DNA of 64,000 bases, taken from the NCBI GenBank assembly GCA_016718275.1, contig JADKEA010000026.1, positions 84,121 to 148,120 of the forward strand. The letters run 5' to 3'. Below, one piece after another: positions 35,096-44,128 of the stretch (position 1 is the stretch's first letter; each line of letters begins with the position of its first letter). The position numbers and the translations under genes are program-made. This stretch comes from Candidatus Villigracilis affinis (GTDB lineage: Bacteria > Chloroflexota > Anaerolineae > Anaerolineales > Villigracilaceae). Below the pieces are notes generated by a model. The model was not told where the DNA came from. It did no database searches and saw nothing but the letters and a program-made list of their open reading frames with translations.

Positions 35096-35868
35096 TCGAA
35101 AACCCCGCTTCGCCTCCGACCGACGAGCCTGCTTCTCAACCCCAGACAGTGGGCGTGCGTTTGCCTTTCATTTCGCCCACGGTGACGTATGTCATCCTCG
35201 GATTTACTGTGTTCGTTTATATTTTGCAAATGTTGAGCGTAGCCATTTTTGGATATGCGGTTTACCAAATTGACTGGCTCGAAGTGTATGGAGCAAGGTT
35301 TAATGAGGCGATCCGCATGGGCGAATTATGGCGTTTTATCACCCCTGTATTTTTGCACGGCTCATTACCCCACATTTTTTTTAATATGTATGCACTGCTG
35401 TCCATTGGATCGTTTTTGGAACGTCATTTTGGACACGGCAGGTTTGCTTTGTTGTATTTCCTTGGAGCGTTTGCGGGAAATGTGTTTTCCTTTTTGCTGA
35501 CCGGTGAAAACGGATATTCGGTTGGTGCCTCCACTGCGGTGTTTGGATTGATCGCAGCCGAGGTGATCTTCTTTTACCAAAACCGTAAATTGTTTGGCGG
35601 CCAGGCCCGTCGGGCGATCAGCAATGCGGTGTTCATTATCGCAGTGAATCTGTTCATCGGCCTGACGCCGGGAATCGATAACTGGGGACATGTAGGCGGA
35701 CTTCTCGGCGGTGCGATCTTCACCTGGTTCGCTGGCCCGTTTTGGATGGTGACCGGAATGGCCCCGGACCTTCGCTTGCAGGATCAGCGCGAGATGCGCG
35801 AGATCATTTTAGGGGCAAGTGCGGTGTGCCTCATTTTCGGCGCTTTGGGAATTTGGGGAATGTTTTAG
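35092..35868 (+). CDS. Rhomboid-family intramembrane protease
   Basis: 258 residues with about seven helices. HGSLPHIFFNMYAL carries the oxyanion residues (His94, Asn98). The catalytic serine is Ser147 in GASTAVFG, and the catalytic His is His200 in DNWGHVGGLLGG. In most rhomboids the serine motif is GxSG; here the Gly after Ser is Thr148. It is translationally coupled to gmk and followed by a terminator. Confidence 0.9.
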   Translation: MIENPASPPTDEPASQPQTVGVRLPFISPTVTYVILGFTVFVYILQMLSVAIFGYAVYQIDWLEVYGARFNEAIRMGELWRFITPVFLHGSLPHIFFNMYALLSIGSFLERHFGHGRFALLYFLGAFAGNVFSFLLTGENGYSVGASTAVFGLIAAEVIFFYQNRKLFGGQARRAISNAVFIIAVNLFIGLTPGIDNWGHVGGLLGGAIFTWFAGPFWMVTGMAPDLRLQDQREMREIILGASAVCLIFGALGIWGMF

Positions 35869-35887
35869 GGCTTTTGCCATTAACAAA

Positions 35888-35920
35888 AAAACGCGGCCAA
35901 CATTTGGCCGCGTTTTAATT
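35888..35920. terminator. Bidirectional terminator
   Basis: Twelve-base arms (35888-35899 with 35905-35916) with A tracts on the left and T on the right, between the convergent rhomboid and oppC-like genes. Confidence 0.9.
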
Positions 35921-35933
35921 TTCAACTGTATTG

Positions 35934-36890
35934 TTAGCTTGTGTGAGCCAATCTTGGGTCAAGTGCGTCGCGCAGGCCATCGCCCAACAGATTGAAGGCC
36001 AGTACGGTCAACATGATTGCCAGACCAGGATAAAACACGAGGTGCGGAGCGGTAAATACCTGATTACGTTCCGCTCCAAGCATGGAGCCCCATTCAGGTG
36101 TGGGGGGCTGAGCACCAAGCCCGAGGAAGGAGAGAGCGGCGGCATCCAAAATTGCGGAGGCGATTCCCAATGTGCCTTGCACGATTAACGGGGTCAATGC
36201 GTTCGGCAAAATCCGCTTGAAAAGGATTTCAAAGGTGTTCCCGCCAAGCGCGCGCGTGGCTGAGACATAGTCCATTTCACGGACGGAGAGCACACTTCCG
36301 CGTACAACACGCGCATAAGCAGGGATGGATACGATGCCGATGGCAAGCAGGGCATTGATCAAGCCCGGACCGATCACGGTTACGATTGCAATGGCGAGCA
36401 ACAGCGATGGGAATGCCAGCAACACATCCATCACGCGCATGATGACGTTATCGATCCAGCCGCCAAAGTAGCCGCCCAGCGCGCCGAGAACGGTTCCGAT
36501 GATGATTGCAAATGTCACTGTGGAGAAACCGATCATCAAGCTCAAACGGGCACCGTAAAGCATGCGGCTGAATTCATCTCGCAGGTTACCGTCCGTGCCC
36601 ATGATGTGCTGCGGCTGGTCTTTGGGACAGCCCAGAGCATAAATACACGGGGAGGAACGTTTTTCAACCTTCTGTGGCGGATCAGCATCCAGCATGGAAA
36701 GGGTCGGGCTGTACGGGGCCAGCCACTGCGCAGTTAGCGCGATCAGGATCAGGATCGCGAGAATAACCATACCAACAACAGATGATTTGCGGCGCAGCAA
36801 CCTGCGGCGGGTGATCTGCCAGAGACTGACCGAGTCAAGCGAGAGTGCTTCAGCGTCCAGTTTTTTAGGGGAAACGGTTTGGGTTGTCAT
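35934..36890 (-). CDS. Dipeptide/oligopeptide ABC permease, DppC/OppC type
   Basis: 318 residues. The N-terminal OppC signature (RRLLRRKSSVVGMVILAI) is followed by a periplasmic loop with IMGTDGNLRDEFSRMLYGAR and six helices in all. The EAA loop is ARVVRGSVLSVREMDYVSATRALG. It forms the membrane channel with the adjacent DppB-type permease. It is the last gene of a three-gene unit; no ATPase genes (DppD/DppF) follow. Confidence 0.93.
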   Translation of the reverse strand: MTTQTVSPKKLDAEALSLDSVSLWQITRRRLLRRKSSVVGMVILAILILIALTAQWLAPYSPTLSMLDADPPQKVEKRSSPCIYALGCPKDQPQHIMGTDGNLRDEFSRMLYGARLSLMIGFSTVTFAIIIGTVLGALGGYFGGWIDNVIMRVMDVLLAFPSLLLAIAIVTVIGPGLINALLAIGIVSIPAYARVVRGSVLSVREMDYVSATRALGGNTFEILFKRILPNALTPLIVQGTLGIASAILDAAALSFLGLGAQPPTPEWGSMLGAERNQVFTAPHLVFYPGLAIMLTVLAFNLLGDGLRDALDPRLAHTS

Positions 36891-36899
36891 GGTCAGTTC

Positions 36900-37979
36900 C
36901 TAATCCAGGCGAATGCGGGGATCGAGATATGCATACGAAACATCCACGATCAAATTCAAAACAACGAAGAAAATTGCAATAACGACGGTAAATCCCTGTA
37001 CGATGCCGTAATCACGGGCTGTGATTCCATCATAAAGGATGCGACCGACGCCGGATAAATTGAAAACGGTTTCGGTCAACACTGCGCCGCCCAGCAAACC
37101 ACCGAGCGACAGACCGATGACCGTGGCCAGTGGCAGCAAAGCGTTGCGGAAGGCATGCTTTAAGACCACTGAACGCCTCGACAGGCCTTTTGCACGTGCT
37201 GTGCGGATGTAGTCCTGTCCGAGCACTTCGAGCATGGCAGAGCGGGTCATACGGGCAATGAGTGCCATGGGGATCGTGCTCAGCGCAAAAGCCGGGAGGA
37301 TCAAGTGCGTGACTGCGTCTTTCAGAACTTCCCAATTAGCAGAAAGTATGGAGTTGAAAACGTTCATGCGGCTGATAAAGTCCGCAAGTGTGTAGGAAAA
37401 AGTGCCTTCAGTGACCTGCATCCCCCATATTTCATAGAACGGGACCGTGATCAATCCTGCGCTTAAGCGCCCCGAGGGCGGTAATTGAAAGATAGTGCCC
37501 TTCAAAGTGAGCGAGAAAATGTAGGCGAGCATCAATCCCAGCCAAAAAACCGGCATGGATACGCCGACATTGGCCCATAACATGGTTACCACATCCACCC
37601 AAGAGTTGTGGCGAACCGCCGCAATCACACCCAACGGAATGCCGACAAGGACGCTGAATAACAATGCCGCAAGACTTAATTCAAAGGTGATCGGCAGGCG
37701 TTCGATCAACAATTCGGTAATGGGTTTGGAATATCGGAAGGAATTTCCAAAATCACCGTGGGCAATTTCGTTGATATAAACCCCGAACTGGATCGGTATC
37801 GGCCTGTCCAGGCCGTGGCGGTGATTGAATTCATCACAGACCACTTTGGTGGCTTTCTCTCCCAACATTGCACGACATGGGTCGCCAGGGATGAGGCGTG
37901 CCAATGCAAATGTGGCGAACAAAATGCCAAATAATACCGGAATGCTGAGAACAAGACGTCGAAGAATATAAGTGACCAT
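36900..37979 (-). CDS. Dipeptide/oligopeptide ABC permease, DppB/OppB type
   Basis: 359 residues. The N-terminus MVTYILRRLVLSIPVLFGI, the typical periplasmic insert (LIPGDPCRAMLGEKATKVV then FNHRHGLDRPIPIQF) and the EAA loop ARMTRSAMLEVLGQDYIRTARAKGL are all present. It ends 9 bases before the DppC-type gene. A hairpin separates it from the binding-protein gene upstream. Confidence 0.93.
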   Translation of the reverse strand: MVTYILRRLVLSIPVLFGILFATFALARLIPGDPCRAMLGEKATKVVCDEFNHRHGLDRPIPIQFGVYINEIAHGDFGNSFRYSKPITELLIERLPITFELSLAALLFSVLVGIPLGVIAAVRHNSWVDVVTMLWANVGVSMPVFWLGLMLAYIFSLTLKGTIFQLPPSGRLSAGLITVPFYEIWGMQVTEGTFSYTLADFISRMNVFNSILSANWEVLKDAVTHLILPAFALSTIPMALIARMTRSAMLEVLGQDYIRTARAKGLSRRSVVLKHAFRNALLPLATVIGLSLGGLLGGAVLTETVFNLSGVGRILYDGITARDYGIVQGFTVVIAIFFVVLNLIVDVSYAYLDPRIRLD

Positions 37980-37991
37980 GATAATTTTGGG

Positions 37992-38019
37992 AGACCCCCG
38001 ACATTTCTGCCGGGGGTCT
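37992..38019 (-). promoter_or_regulatory. Intergenic hairpin between binding-protein and permease genes
   Basis: Nine-base G/C-rich arms (37992-38000 with 38011-38019) and no T tract on the minus strand. It would stabilise the upstream mRNA or attenuate transcription, raising binding protein over permease, as is common in such operons. Confidence 0.6.
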
Positions 38020-38041
38020 AATAGACTTACCTAGGTTCTAA

Positions 38042-39790
38042 TTATTGAGCGGGGGGAGCGTTCAGGAAGGATCCGAAGAGGCCGCTCCAGTAGGAGAATG
38101 CACCGGTGTTGCCGGTGTGCAGCGGATTGGCTGCATCCCACTGAACAGAGAGGGAGGCCACAACATCGTTCGCATCGAGGGAGGAACCATCGTGGAACAT
38201 GACGCCCTGGCGCAGGTGGAAGGTCCACTCGGTCAGGTCGGCATTGACATCGTAGGACTCAGCCAAAGCAGGTTCAACAGCGGTGCCGCCGGTTTCGTAA
38301 GCAAGCAGCGACTGGGTGACCTGTTCACAGGCGCGGAGTGATTCACCATCGGTTTCATCAGCGCAGTAAAGCGAGATCGGTTCAGCATTCTGCATCCATA
38401 CGAAGGTATCGGTGCCATTGTTCATGACAGAGAATTCTTCGTTGCCGAGTGGGCTGGCGAAAGCGCCTTCAACAGAGGCCTTGAAGGCCAAAGCGGAACC
38501 ACCGTGGGCAACAGGGATCATCGGCACGTGGGTGCGAATGGCGTTGTTGGCGGCTTCGTAGAACGGAGCGCGTTCAGCATCAGAAGCGAGCTGGGCACCG
38601 CTATCCAACGCAGAGGTGATATCTTCGAACTTGTCGCCGAACTGCTTGGAAGCGCCAGCGCCGAAGTGGTAGCCAAGGAAGTTGGTCTGGTCAGGATAGT
38701 CAGCACCCCAGCCCAGCATGTACAGGCCTTGCAGCTGACCAGCGTCAGCCGCGGCGAGGAAGGCACCAGATTCCATCACTTCGATGTTGAGGGTGATGTT
38801 TAGGTTTTCTTTCAACTGAGCCTGAAGGTCCTGAGCCACAACGTTCGGGTCAGGCAGGTAACCGCGGACAACGTCACGATAGTTCAAGACGGTTTCGAAA
38901 CCATCCGGGTAGCCAGCTTCGGCCAAAAGGGCCTTGGCGGCAGCGGCATCGAATCCGTACCACTCATCACCCACGCAGCCATTCGGGATGGAGCAGGGGG
39001 TGAAGTGAGAGGCAACTTCAGAACCAGCAGGGTAGAAATTATCTACGATACGGTTGCGGTCGATGCCCATGGCGATGGCCTGGCGTACTTTCTCGTTGGC
39101 CAATGGGTTTGTGGTGTTGTCGAAGCCTTCAACCTGGGGATTGTTGTTGAAGCCGATGTACATGATGTTGAGGGCCGGGCGATTGAACAGCGCGAGGTTG
39201 GAATCACCCTCGACTACGGCGAAATCATCGGGACCAACATTGTCGATGCCATCAACGGTGCCAGACTGGAGTTCCAGGAGGCGCTGGGCAGATTCAGTAC
39301 CCCACTTGAAGACGAGGGTTTCTGCGCCGGAGAATTCACCCCAATAGTTGGGGTTGGCTTTGAAGACCAACTGGTTGCCGCGTTCCCAGGATTCAACCAT
39401 GTAGGGACCGGTACCGATGGGCTTCTCGAGCAAATCACCATTGCCGCCAGTGGCTTCGAGATACTCAGCGGGCTGGATGGCGAATGAGGTGAAGGCGATC
39501 TTGGATGGGAAAGCAGGATCGGGCACGCAGAGGGTGACCTTGACGGTGAATTCGTCAACTGCTTCGATGGACTTGAATTCGCCGCCGTAATCACAATCGG
39601 GGGATTCGACCATCATGCCTTCGTAAGCCGCAGGGGCTTCGGTGGCAGCAGGCGCCTCGGTTGCCGCAGGGGCTTCCGTGGCAGGCGCTTCAGTTGCGGG
39701 GGCTTCAGTAGCCGCTCCGCCGCCGCAGGCCGCAAGCATCAAACTCGCAAGCACTACAAGCGAAAGCAAAACAGAAAGGTTTCGTTTCAC
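38042..39790 (-). CDS. Family 5 solute-binding lipoprotein, apparently circularly permuted
   Basis: 582 residues. The lipobox is LMLAACGGG (Cys22) and an Ala-Thr-Glu-Pro repeat linker runs to about residue 57. The fold matches DppA/OppA proteins, but in permuted order. Residues 66-456 hold what is normally the middle and end: SIEAVDEFTVKVTL, PIGTGPYMVESW (125-), ANPNYWG, and VEGAFASPLGNEEF at the usual C-terminus. Residues 460-577 then supply what is normally the start: VTQSLLAYE, VEPALAESYDVN, EWTFHLRQGVMFHDGSSL and NDVVASLSVQWD. The two halves would join at the strand before SIEAVDE. It precedes the two permease genes. RBS ttaaggaggag. Confidence 0.85.
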   Translation of the reverse strand: MKRNLSVLLSLVVLASLMLAACGGGAATEAPATEAPATEAPAATEAPAATEAPAAYEGMMVESPDCDYGGEFKSIEAVDEFTVKVTLCVPDPAFPSKIAFTSFAIQPAEYLEATGGNGDLLEKPIGTGPYMVESWERGNQLVFKANPNYWGEFSGAETLVFKWGTESAQRLLELQSGTVDGIDNVGPDDFAVVEGDSNLALFNRPALNIMYIGFNNNPQVEGFDNTTNPLANEKVRQAIAMGIDRNRIVDNFYPAGSEVASHFTPCSIPNGCVGDEWYGFDAAAAKALLAEAGYPDGFETVLNYRDVVRGYLPDPNVVAQDLQAQLKENLNITLNIEVMESGAFLAAADAGQLQGLYMLGWGADYPDQTNFLGYHFGAGASKQFGDKFEDITSALDSGAQLASDAERAPFYEAANNAIRTHVPMIPVAHGGSALAFKASVEGAFASPLGNEEFSVMNNGTDTFVWMQNAEPISLYCADETDGESLRACEQVTQSLLAYETGGTAVEPALAESYDVNADLTEWTFHLRQGVMFHDGSSLDANDVVASLSVQWDAANPLHTGNTGAFSYWSGLFGSFLNAPPAQ

Positions 39791-39886
39791 GTTTCTCCTC
39801 CTTAAGAGAATAAGTGGATTATGGAGTAGAGGAAATCAATTTCCTATTACATACTCCTGACGCGCAAATTATACAACAAAAGTAAC

Positions 39887-40999
39887 TTACAAGACAGAAA
39901 ACGGGCGACCCGCACCATACAACCCTACTGTAGAAGGGTCTTGCGGCCATATGCCGGCAATCTTTTCCCCGCATTTTGGGCATTTTCCATCCCCACTGAT
40001 CTCATAAGAGCGGACGACGTACCCGCTTCTTTTCACAAGCCGATAATTGCACTGCGGACAATGGGTATCTTCATACTCCCCGACATTCCCCGGTAAATTC
40101 CCCGCGTAAACGTATCTCAGCCCTGCCTCGCGGCCGATCTCGGCGGCGCGTAGAAGCGTATTGCTATCCGTGTTGTTTGGCTCGGTCATTTTGTAATCTT
40201 TGTGGAAGGCGGTCACATGCCAGGGAATATCAACGGAAAGCCCGGCGAGGAAACGCGCCGCTTCCCACAACTCTTCATTTGAATCGTTGAATCCCGGAAT
40301 GACCAGCGTCACCACCTCGACCCACAACCCCATTTCACGCGCGCGTTGGATTCCATCGAGGGTATGTTGCAATGTGCCGCCAAGTTTGCGATACCCTTTA
40401 TCACTCATGCATTTCAGGTCGATCTTGTACGCATCCAGATACGGAGCGATGTATTTCATCACCTCGGGAGTGTTATTCCCATTGGAGACATAGGCGCACA
40501 TCAGCCCGTTTGCCTTGGCAGCTTTGAAAATATCAACTGCCCATTCACTGGTAATGAGCGGCTCGTTATATGAAGAGACCACCACTGAAGCGTTGGTGCG
40601 CCGTGCATGCTCCACAATTTTTTGCGGGGATATCTCTTTAATGAATTGCGCCGAAACATCCGAAGCCGGGTCACGCATGGCTTGCGAAGTCAGCCAGTTT
40701 TGACAGTATCCGCAGTGATAGTCGCAGCCGAGCATGCCGAAGGTAAGTGCATGGGCACCGGGCATCACATGTGAAAAAGGTTTCTTTTCGATCGGGTCGC
40801 TTTGCAATGCCGCCACATATCCGTGCGGCACAAATAATTTTCCGCCCTTATTAAATCGTACCTGACAAATTCCGCGTTTGCCTTCGCGGATCAAACATCG
40901 ATGTCCACAGGCGTAACAACGCACATCGCCGCCTTCCAGCGATTCGTACAGTGTGCCTTCAATGGTTAAACTGTCCAGCCGTTTTGCCAGTGAACTCAT
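39887..40999 (-). CDS. amrS: AmmeMemoRadiSam-system radical SAM enzyme
   Basis: 370 residues. The radical SAM cluster is CDYHCGYCQN (CxxxCxxC), preceded by a Cys-rich RCYACGHRCLIREGKRGIC and followed by SYNEPLITSEW and a C-terminal zinc ribbon (CPQCNYRL then CPKCGEKIAGIW). It belongs to the pyruvate formate-lyase-activase-like AmrS group, usually linked with AMMECR1 and Memo proteins. Neither partner is in this window. Its ATG (40999) is only 12 bases from the divergent mobA start. Confidence 0.88.
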   Translation of the reverse strand: MSSLAKRLDSLTIEGTLYESLEGGDVRCYACGHRCLIREGKRGICQVRFNKGGKLFVPHGYVAALQSDPIEKKPFSHVMPGAHALTFGMLGCDYHCGYCQNWLTSQAMRDPASDVSAQFIKEISPQKIVEHARRTNASVVVSSYNEPLITSEWAVDIFKAAKANGLMCAYVSNGNNTPEVMKYIAPYLDAYKIDLKCMSDKGYRKLGGTLQHTLDGIQRAREMGLWVEVVTLVIPGFNDSNEELWEAARFLAGLSVDIPWHVTAFHKDYKMTEPNNTDSNTLLRAAEIGREAGLRYVYAGNLPGNVGEYEDTHCPQCNYRLVKRSGYVVRSYEISGDGKCPKCGEKIAGIWPQDPSTVGLYGAGRPFSVL

Positions 41000-41005
41000 T
41001 ATAAT
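40998..41005. promoter_or_regulatory. Self-complementary -10 box ATTATAAT between divergent starts
   Basis: ATTATAAT reads TATAAT on both strands. On the plus strand it is 6 bases before mobA ATG 41012. On the minus strand it overlaps the amrS start codon. Confidence 0.55.
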
Positions 41006-41011
41006 CAGCCT

Positions 41012-41605
41012 ATGTTAACTGTCGTTATTCAAGCAGGCGGAATGTCTTCCCGCATGGGTGAGGATAAGGCGCTTAAACCCTTTTTAGGACGCCCGCTCAT
41101 TCAACGTGTGATCGACCGACTTGCGCCGATCGCAGATGAAATGATTGTAACGACGAATCGCCCGGATGAATATGCATTCCTTAATCTCCGCCTCGTAGCG
41201 GACCTCAAGCCTGGGCGCGGCGCCTTGGGCGGACTCTACACTGCGATTGCATCTGCCACTTCTTCGCATGTGGCTGTAGTGGCTTGTGACATGCCTTTCG
41301 CCAGTGAAATGTTTTTCGAAGGCGCGCGCAGACTCATGGTCGAGGAGGAGGCGGATGTTGTCATCGCAAAAACGGACGAAGGCTATGAACCGTTCCATGC
41401 CTTGTATCGCCGTGAAGCCTGCCAGTCAGCCATTGAAGCGGCGATCGAAGCCGATCAATGGAAGGTGATCTCCTGGTTTTCAAAAGTCAGAGTGCGTGAA
41501 TTAACTCCGCAGGAAGTGAATGTGTTCGATCCTGTCGGGTTGTGTTTTTGGAACCTGAATACACCGGAAGAATTTGCAGAAGCGGAGAAGCGCGCTAGCG
41601 GGTGA
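41012..41605 (+). CDS. mobA: Molybdenum cofactor guanylyltransferase MobA
   Basis: 197 residues; attaches GMP to molybdopterin for bis-MGD enzymes. The nucleotide-binding start is IQAGGMSSRMGEDKALKPF, and PGRGALGGLYTAI, VACDMPF and GYEPFHALYRR are conserved. Its presence implies a bis-MGD molybdo- or tungstoenzyme elsewhere. The end overlaps uspA, tail to tail, by 11 bases. Confidence 0.9.
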   Translation: MLTVVIQAGGMSSRMGEDKALKPFLGRPLIQRVIDRLAPIADEMIVTTNRPDEYAFLNLRLVADLKPGRGALGGLYTAIASATSSHVAVVACDMPFASEMFFEGARRLMVEEEADVVIAKTDEGYEPFHALYRREACQSAIEAAIEADQWKVISWFSKVRVRELTPQEVNVFDPVGLCFWNLNTPEEFAEAEKRASG

Positions 41606-42017
41606 TCAACACCGGGCACGGCGCGTGCGAAACAACTTTTTGACTTGTGCTTCCCAGCAGCAAACCAGCCAGTTTACCCAACCCACGTGACCCCATCACA
41701 ATGACATTGCTTTTGCGCGTATTTGCCACATCGATGATGGCTTCGGCGGCCGATCCCTCGATCAGTTCGGTGTGGATCTCACAAGGGACTTTACCGATGG
41801 CTTCGATGGTTTTTTGCAAGACCAGCTTTGCCTCTTCCATACGGGCGTCAATGGCGATCTGCATGTTCGGCTCACCAAAGTAGGGCGGAATCATATCGTA
41901 AGCGACTACAACACGAAGTTCTTTTGCGTTTGGGTTGCGCGCCAGTTCTGCGGCAATTTGTGTGGCATGCAGGGCGTGATCTGATCCATCCGCCGCCAAA
42001 AGAATCTTTTCAAACAT
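41595..42017 (-). CDS. Universal stress protein UspA family
   Basis: 140 residues. The start FEKILLAADGSDHALHA and the ATP-binding loop GSRGLGKLAGLLLGSTSQKV (G-x2-G-x9-GS) are complete, so this is an ATP-binding type USP. RBS aaaggagacaac. A separate transcript with a leader of about 35 bases is likely. Confidence 0.93.
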   Translation of the reverse strand: MFEKILLAADGSDHALHATQIAAELARNPNAKELRVVVAYDMIPPYFGEPNMQIAIDARMEEAKLVLQKTIEAIGKVPCEIHTELIEGSAAEAIIDVANTRKSNVIVMGSRGLGKLAGLLLGSTSQKVVSHAPCPVLITR

Positions 42018-42080
42018 GTTGTCTCCTTTATTTGTGGGTTAAATTCAGTATACAATCTTTGTATCTGATTTTCATTAAAG

Positions 42081-42105
42081 AAAAAATCTGCGCAAACTGC
42101 GCAGA
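42081..42105 (-). terminator. Terminator of the membrane kinase gene
   Basis: Eight-base arms (42087-42094 with 42098-42105), loop aac, followed by six T on the minus strand. Confidence 0.8.
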
Positions 42106-42148
42106 AATGAAAGCCCGCCGACAAATCCCCACAACGATGTGAAATAGA

Positions 42149-44128
42149 TTATGTGTTCTCCAATGTTGCGATGAATTCACCCGCAGTCGCAGGACGGTTT
42201 TCAGGTTTTTTGGCCATGGCCTGTTGAATGCTGTGAGCCACATTACGAGGCAGATCGCGGACCAGTGCGCGGGCGTCCGGCGGAGGCGCATTCAAATGGG
42301 CGAGCAGAAGCGCGCCTGTGCTGGGATGTTCGAACGGCAGGGTGCCGGTGATCATTTGGTAGGTCATTACCCCGAGGGCGTAAATATCTGCGCGGCTATC
42401 CACTTCGGCAGAGGCTTGGATCTGCTCGGGGGCGATGTAATCGAGGGTGCCGAGCATGTTGGTGTTGGTCATCAATGTTTGCGAATCGATGATCTTGGCG
42501 ATGCCGAAATCGGTCAACACCACCCGCGCCGGGATCGTGGACGAATCCAACATGACATTCGACGGTTTGATATCACGGTGGACGAGCCCGTTTTTGTGGG
42601 CATAATCCAGAGCATCGGCCACGCCCCGCAAAATGGAAATGGTCTTGGGGAGTGTGATCTGCTTTTCCTGTTTGATCAGGTTGTTCAGATCGGGACCGGA
42701 GAGATGCTCCATGACAATGTGATAGATGCCGTTTTCATCCCCAAAATCAATGATGTTCACAATGTTCGGATGCTCAAGCCTCGAAATGATCTCCGCTTCA
42801 CGCATAAAGCGCTTGCGGAATGAATCATCATCGGCCAGGGCAGCTCGTAAAACCTTGATGGCCACCGACTTGTTCCTTGATGGGCTGGTCGCGCGGTAGA
42901 CCTCCGCCATGCCGCCGCGCCCGATCAACTTCAAATCATAGTATGAAGATATCTTGGGAGCCGTGGAGGATGCATCCGGGGCGATGAGAACATCGGATGG
43001 TGTTTTCTGGTAATCGATCTCGATGTGATAGAAGAAGCGGTCTACAAATCGCTGTAGTTTTTTTCGCGCTGGCTGAAATAGCGCCCCTGCAGAAACAGAG
43101 AAGATGGTCGCTGCGACCAAAGATTGATCTCCCTGGTTGAAGTTTTTGAAGACGAGCGAGATCAATGCCAGCATCACCGCAAAAGTAAGCCCCAGCGCGA
43201 GAGTTAGGGTGCCGTAGACCAGCGAACGGTTGATGATGAGGTCAATGTTGAATAATTTTGTCTGCGCGATGGAAATGGAAATGGAGAGCGGAAGCATCAG
43301 AAACAGGAAAATGCTTAGCAATCGGGAAACGAGCAGGATGGCTGTCATCGCCAGTGAGGATTCTGCGGGTTCGGGCAAGAAGGACAGGCCCACCTGAAAG
43401 ATGATGAACCAGAGAAAAGGTCCCAGGGTTCCGATGAACACCCAGCGGATCTGCTGTTTGTGGGCCAGTGTTGCCCGTCGAAAATAGCGGTTAATGAGGG
43501 TGAAAAAACCGACCAGATACCAGGATGTTGTGATTAACAAATAGCTTTGCCCGAGCTTATCCCAAAAGAAGGGTGCGTTGGGAAAGAGATAAATTCCCAG
43601 CATCATGATCACCAGCGGCGGAACCGCGAATCGAAGCCAGCGGGGCGTGAACTTTCCGTCCGGGAAAAGCATGGTGAACAGGACGATGCCGATATCTCCC
43701 ATGGCCAGCAGCAAACCACCCGCGAATTCCGTGCCCGGTTGCAGTGCGATCATGTTTGCCAGGTCGGTGACTCGCACACCGAATGTGATCAGGAAGATCG
43801 ATGTAAAGATGGCGAACCAGTCGTCGGAGCTATGCATGACGATCATTACCCCGATCACTGAAAAACCGAGCACCAACAGAATATCCACGATGTAATAGAA
43901 ACTGGTCTGCAACAGGGAGGAGATTCCCAGCAGGTTCTGGGCCATGGATGTCTTCATGGTGTTGTTGAAATGTGGCGCAATGGCTTCCCCCAGAACATAT
44001 ACGGTGTACAGAACGATCACGGCCCAAACAGCAAGCAACACACGGCGCAGAGCCGGGCGGCTTTTAAGTGAGGTTTCGCTGGTAATGGGGTTCGTGATCA
44101 TGTTTCCATCAACCGTTTTTATTATCAT
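42149..44128 (-). CDS. Membrane Ser/Thr protein kinase with N-terminal multi-span sensor
   Basis: 659 residues. The N-terminal 370 residues carry about eight or nine helices, with the LFPDGKFTPRWLRF loop seen in the membrane domains of Chloroflexota sensor kinases. The C-terminal Hanks-type kinase (about 393-655) is complete: GRGGMAEVY, AIKVL, HRDIKPSNV, TDFGIAK, APEQ and DIYALGVMTYQM. The join places a Ser/Thr kinase where related proteins have a histidine kinase. No PASTA domain is present. The start is uncertain (44128 or ATG 44101). It diverges from the aminotransferase gene across a 170-base gap with no other clear feature. Confidence 0.88.
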   Translation of the reverse strand: MIIKTVDGNMITNPITSETSLKSRPALRRVLLAVWAVIVLYTVYVLGEAIAPHFNNTMKTSMAQNLLGISSLLQTSFYYIVDILLVLGFSVIGVMIVMHSSDDWFAIFTSIFLITFGVRVTDLANMIALQPGTEFAGGLLLAMGDIGIVLFTMLFPDGKFTPRWLRFAVPPLVIMMLGIYLFPNAPFFWDKLGQSYLLITTSWYLVGFFTLINRYFRRATLAHKQQIRWVFIGTLGPFLWFIIFQVGLSFLPEPAESSLAMTAILLVSRLLSIFLFLMLPLSISISIAQTKLFNIDLIINRSLVYGTLTLALGLTFAVMLALISLVFKNFNQGDQSLVAATIFSVSAGALFQPARKKLQRFVDRFFYHIEIDYQKTPSDVLIAPDASSTAPKISSYYDLKLIGRGGMAEVYRATSPSRNKSVAIKVLRAALADDDSFRKRFMREAEIISRLEHPNIVNIIDFGDENGIYHIVMEHLSGPDLNNLIKQEKQITLPKTISILRGVADALDYAHKNGLVHRDIKPSNVMLDSSTIPARVVLTDFGIAKIIDSQTLMTNTNMLGTLDYIAPEQIQASAEVDSRADIYALGVMTYQMITGTLPFEHPSTGALLLAHLNAPPPDARALVRDLPRNVAHSIQQAMAKKPENRPATAGEFIATLENT

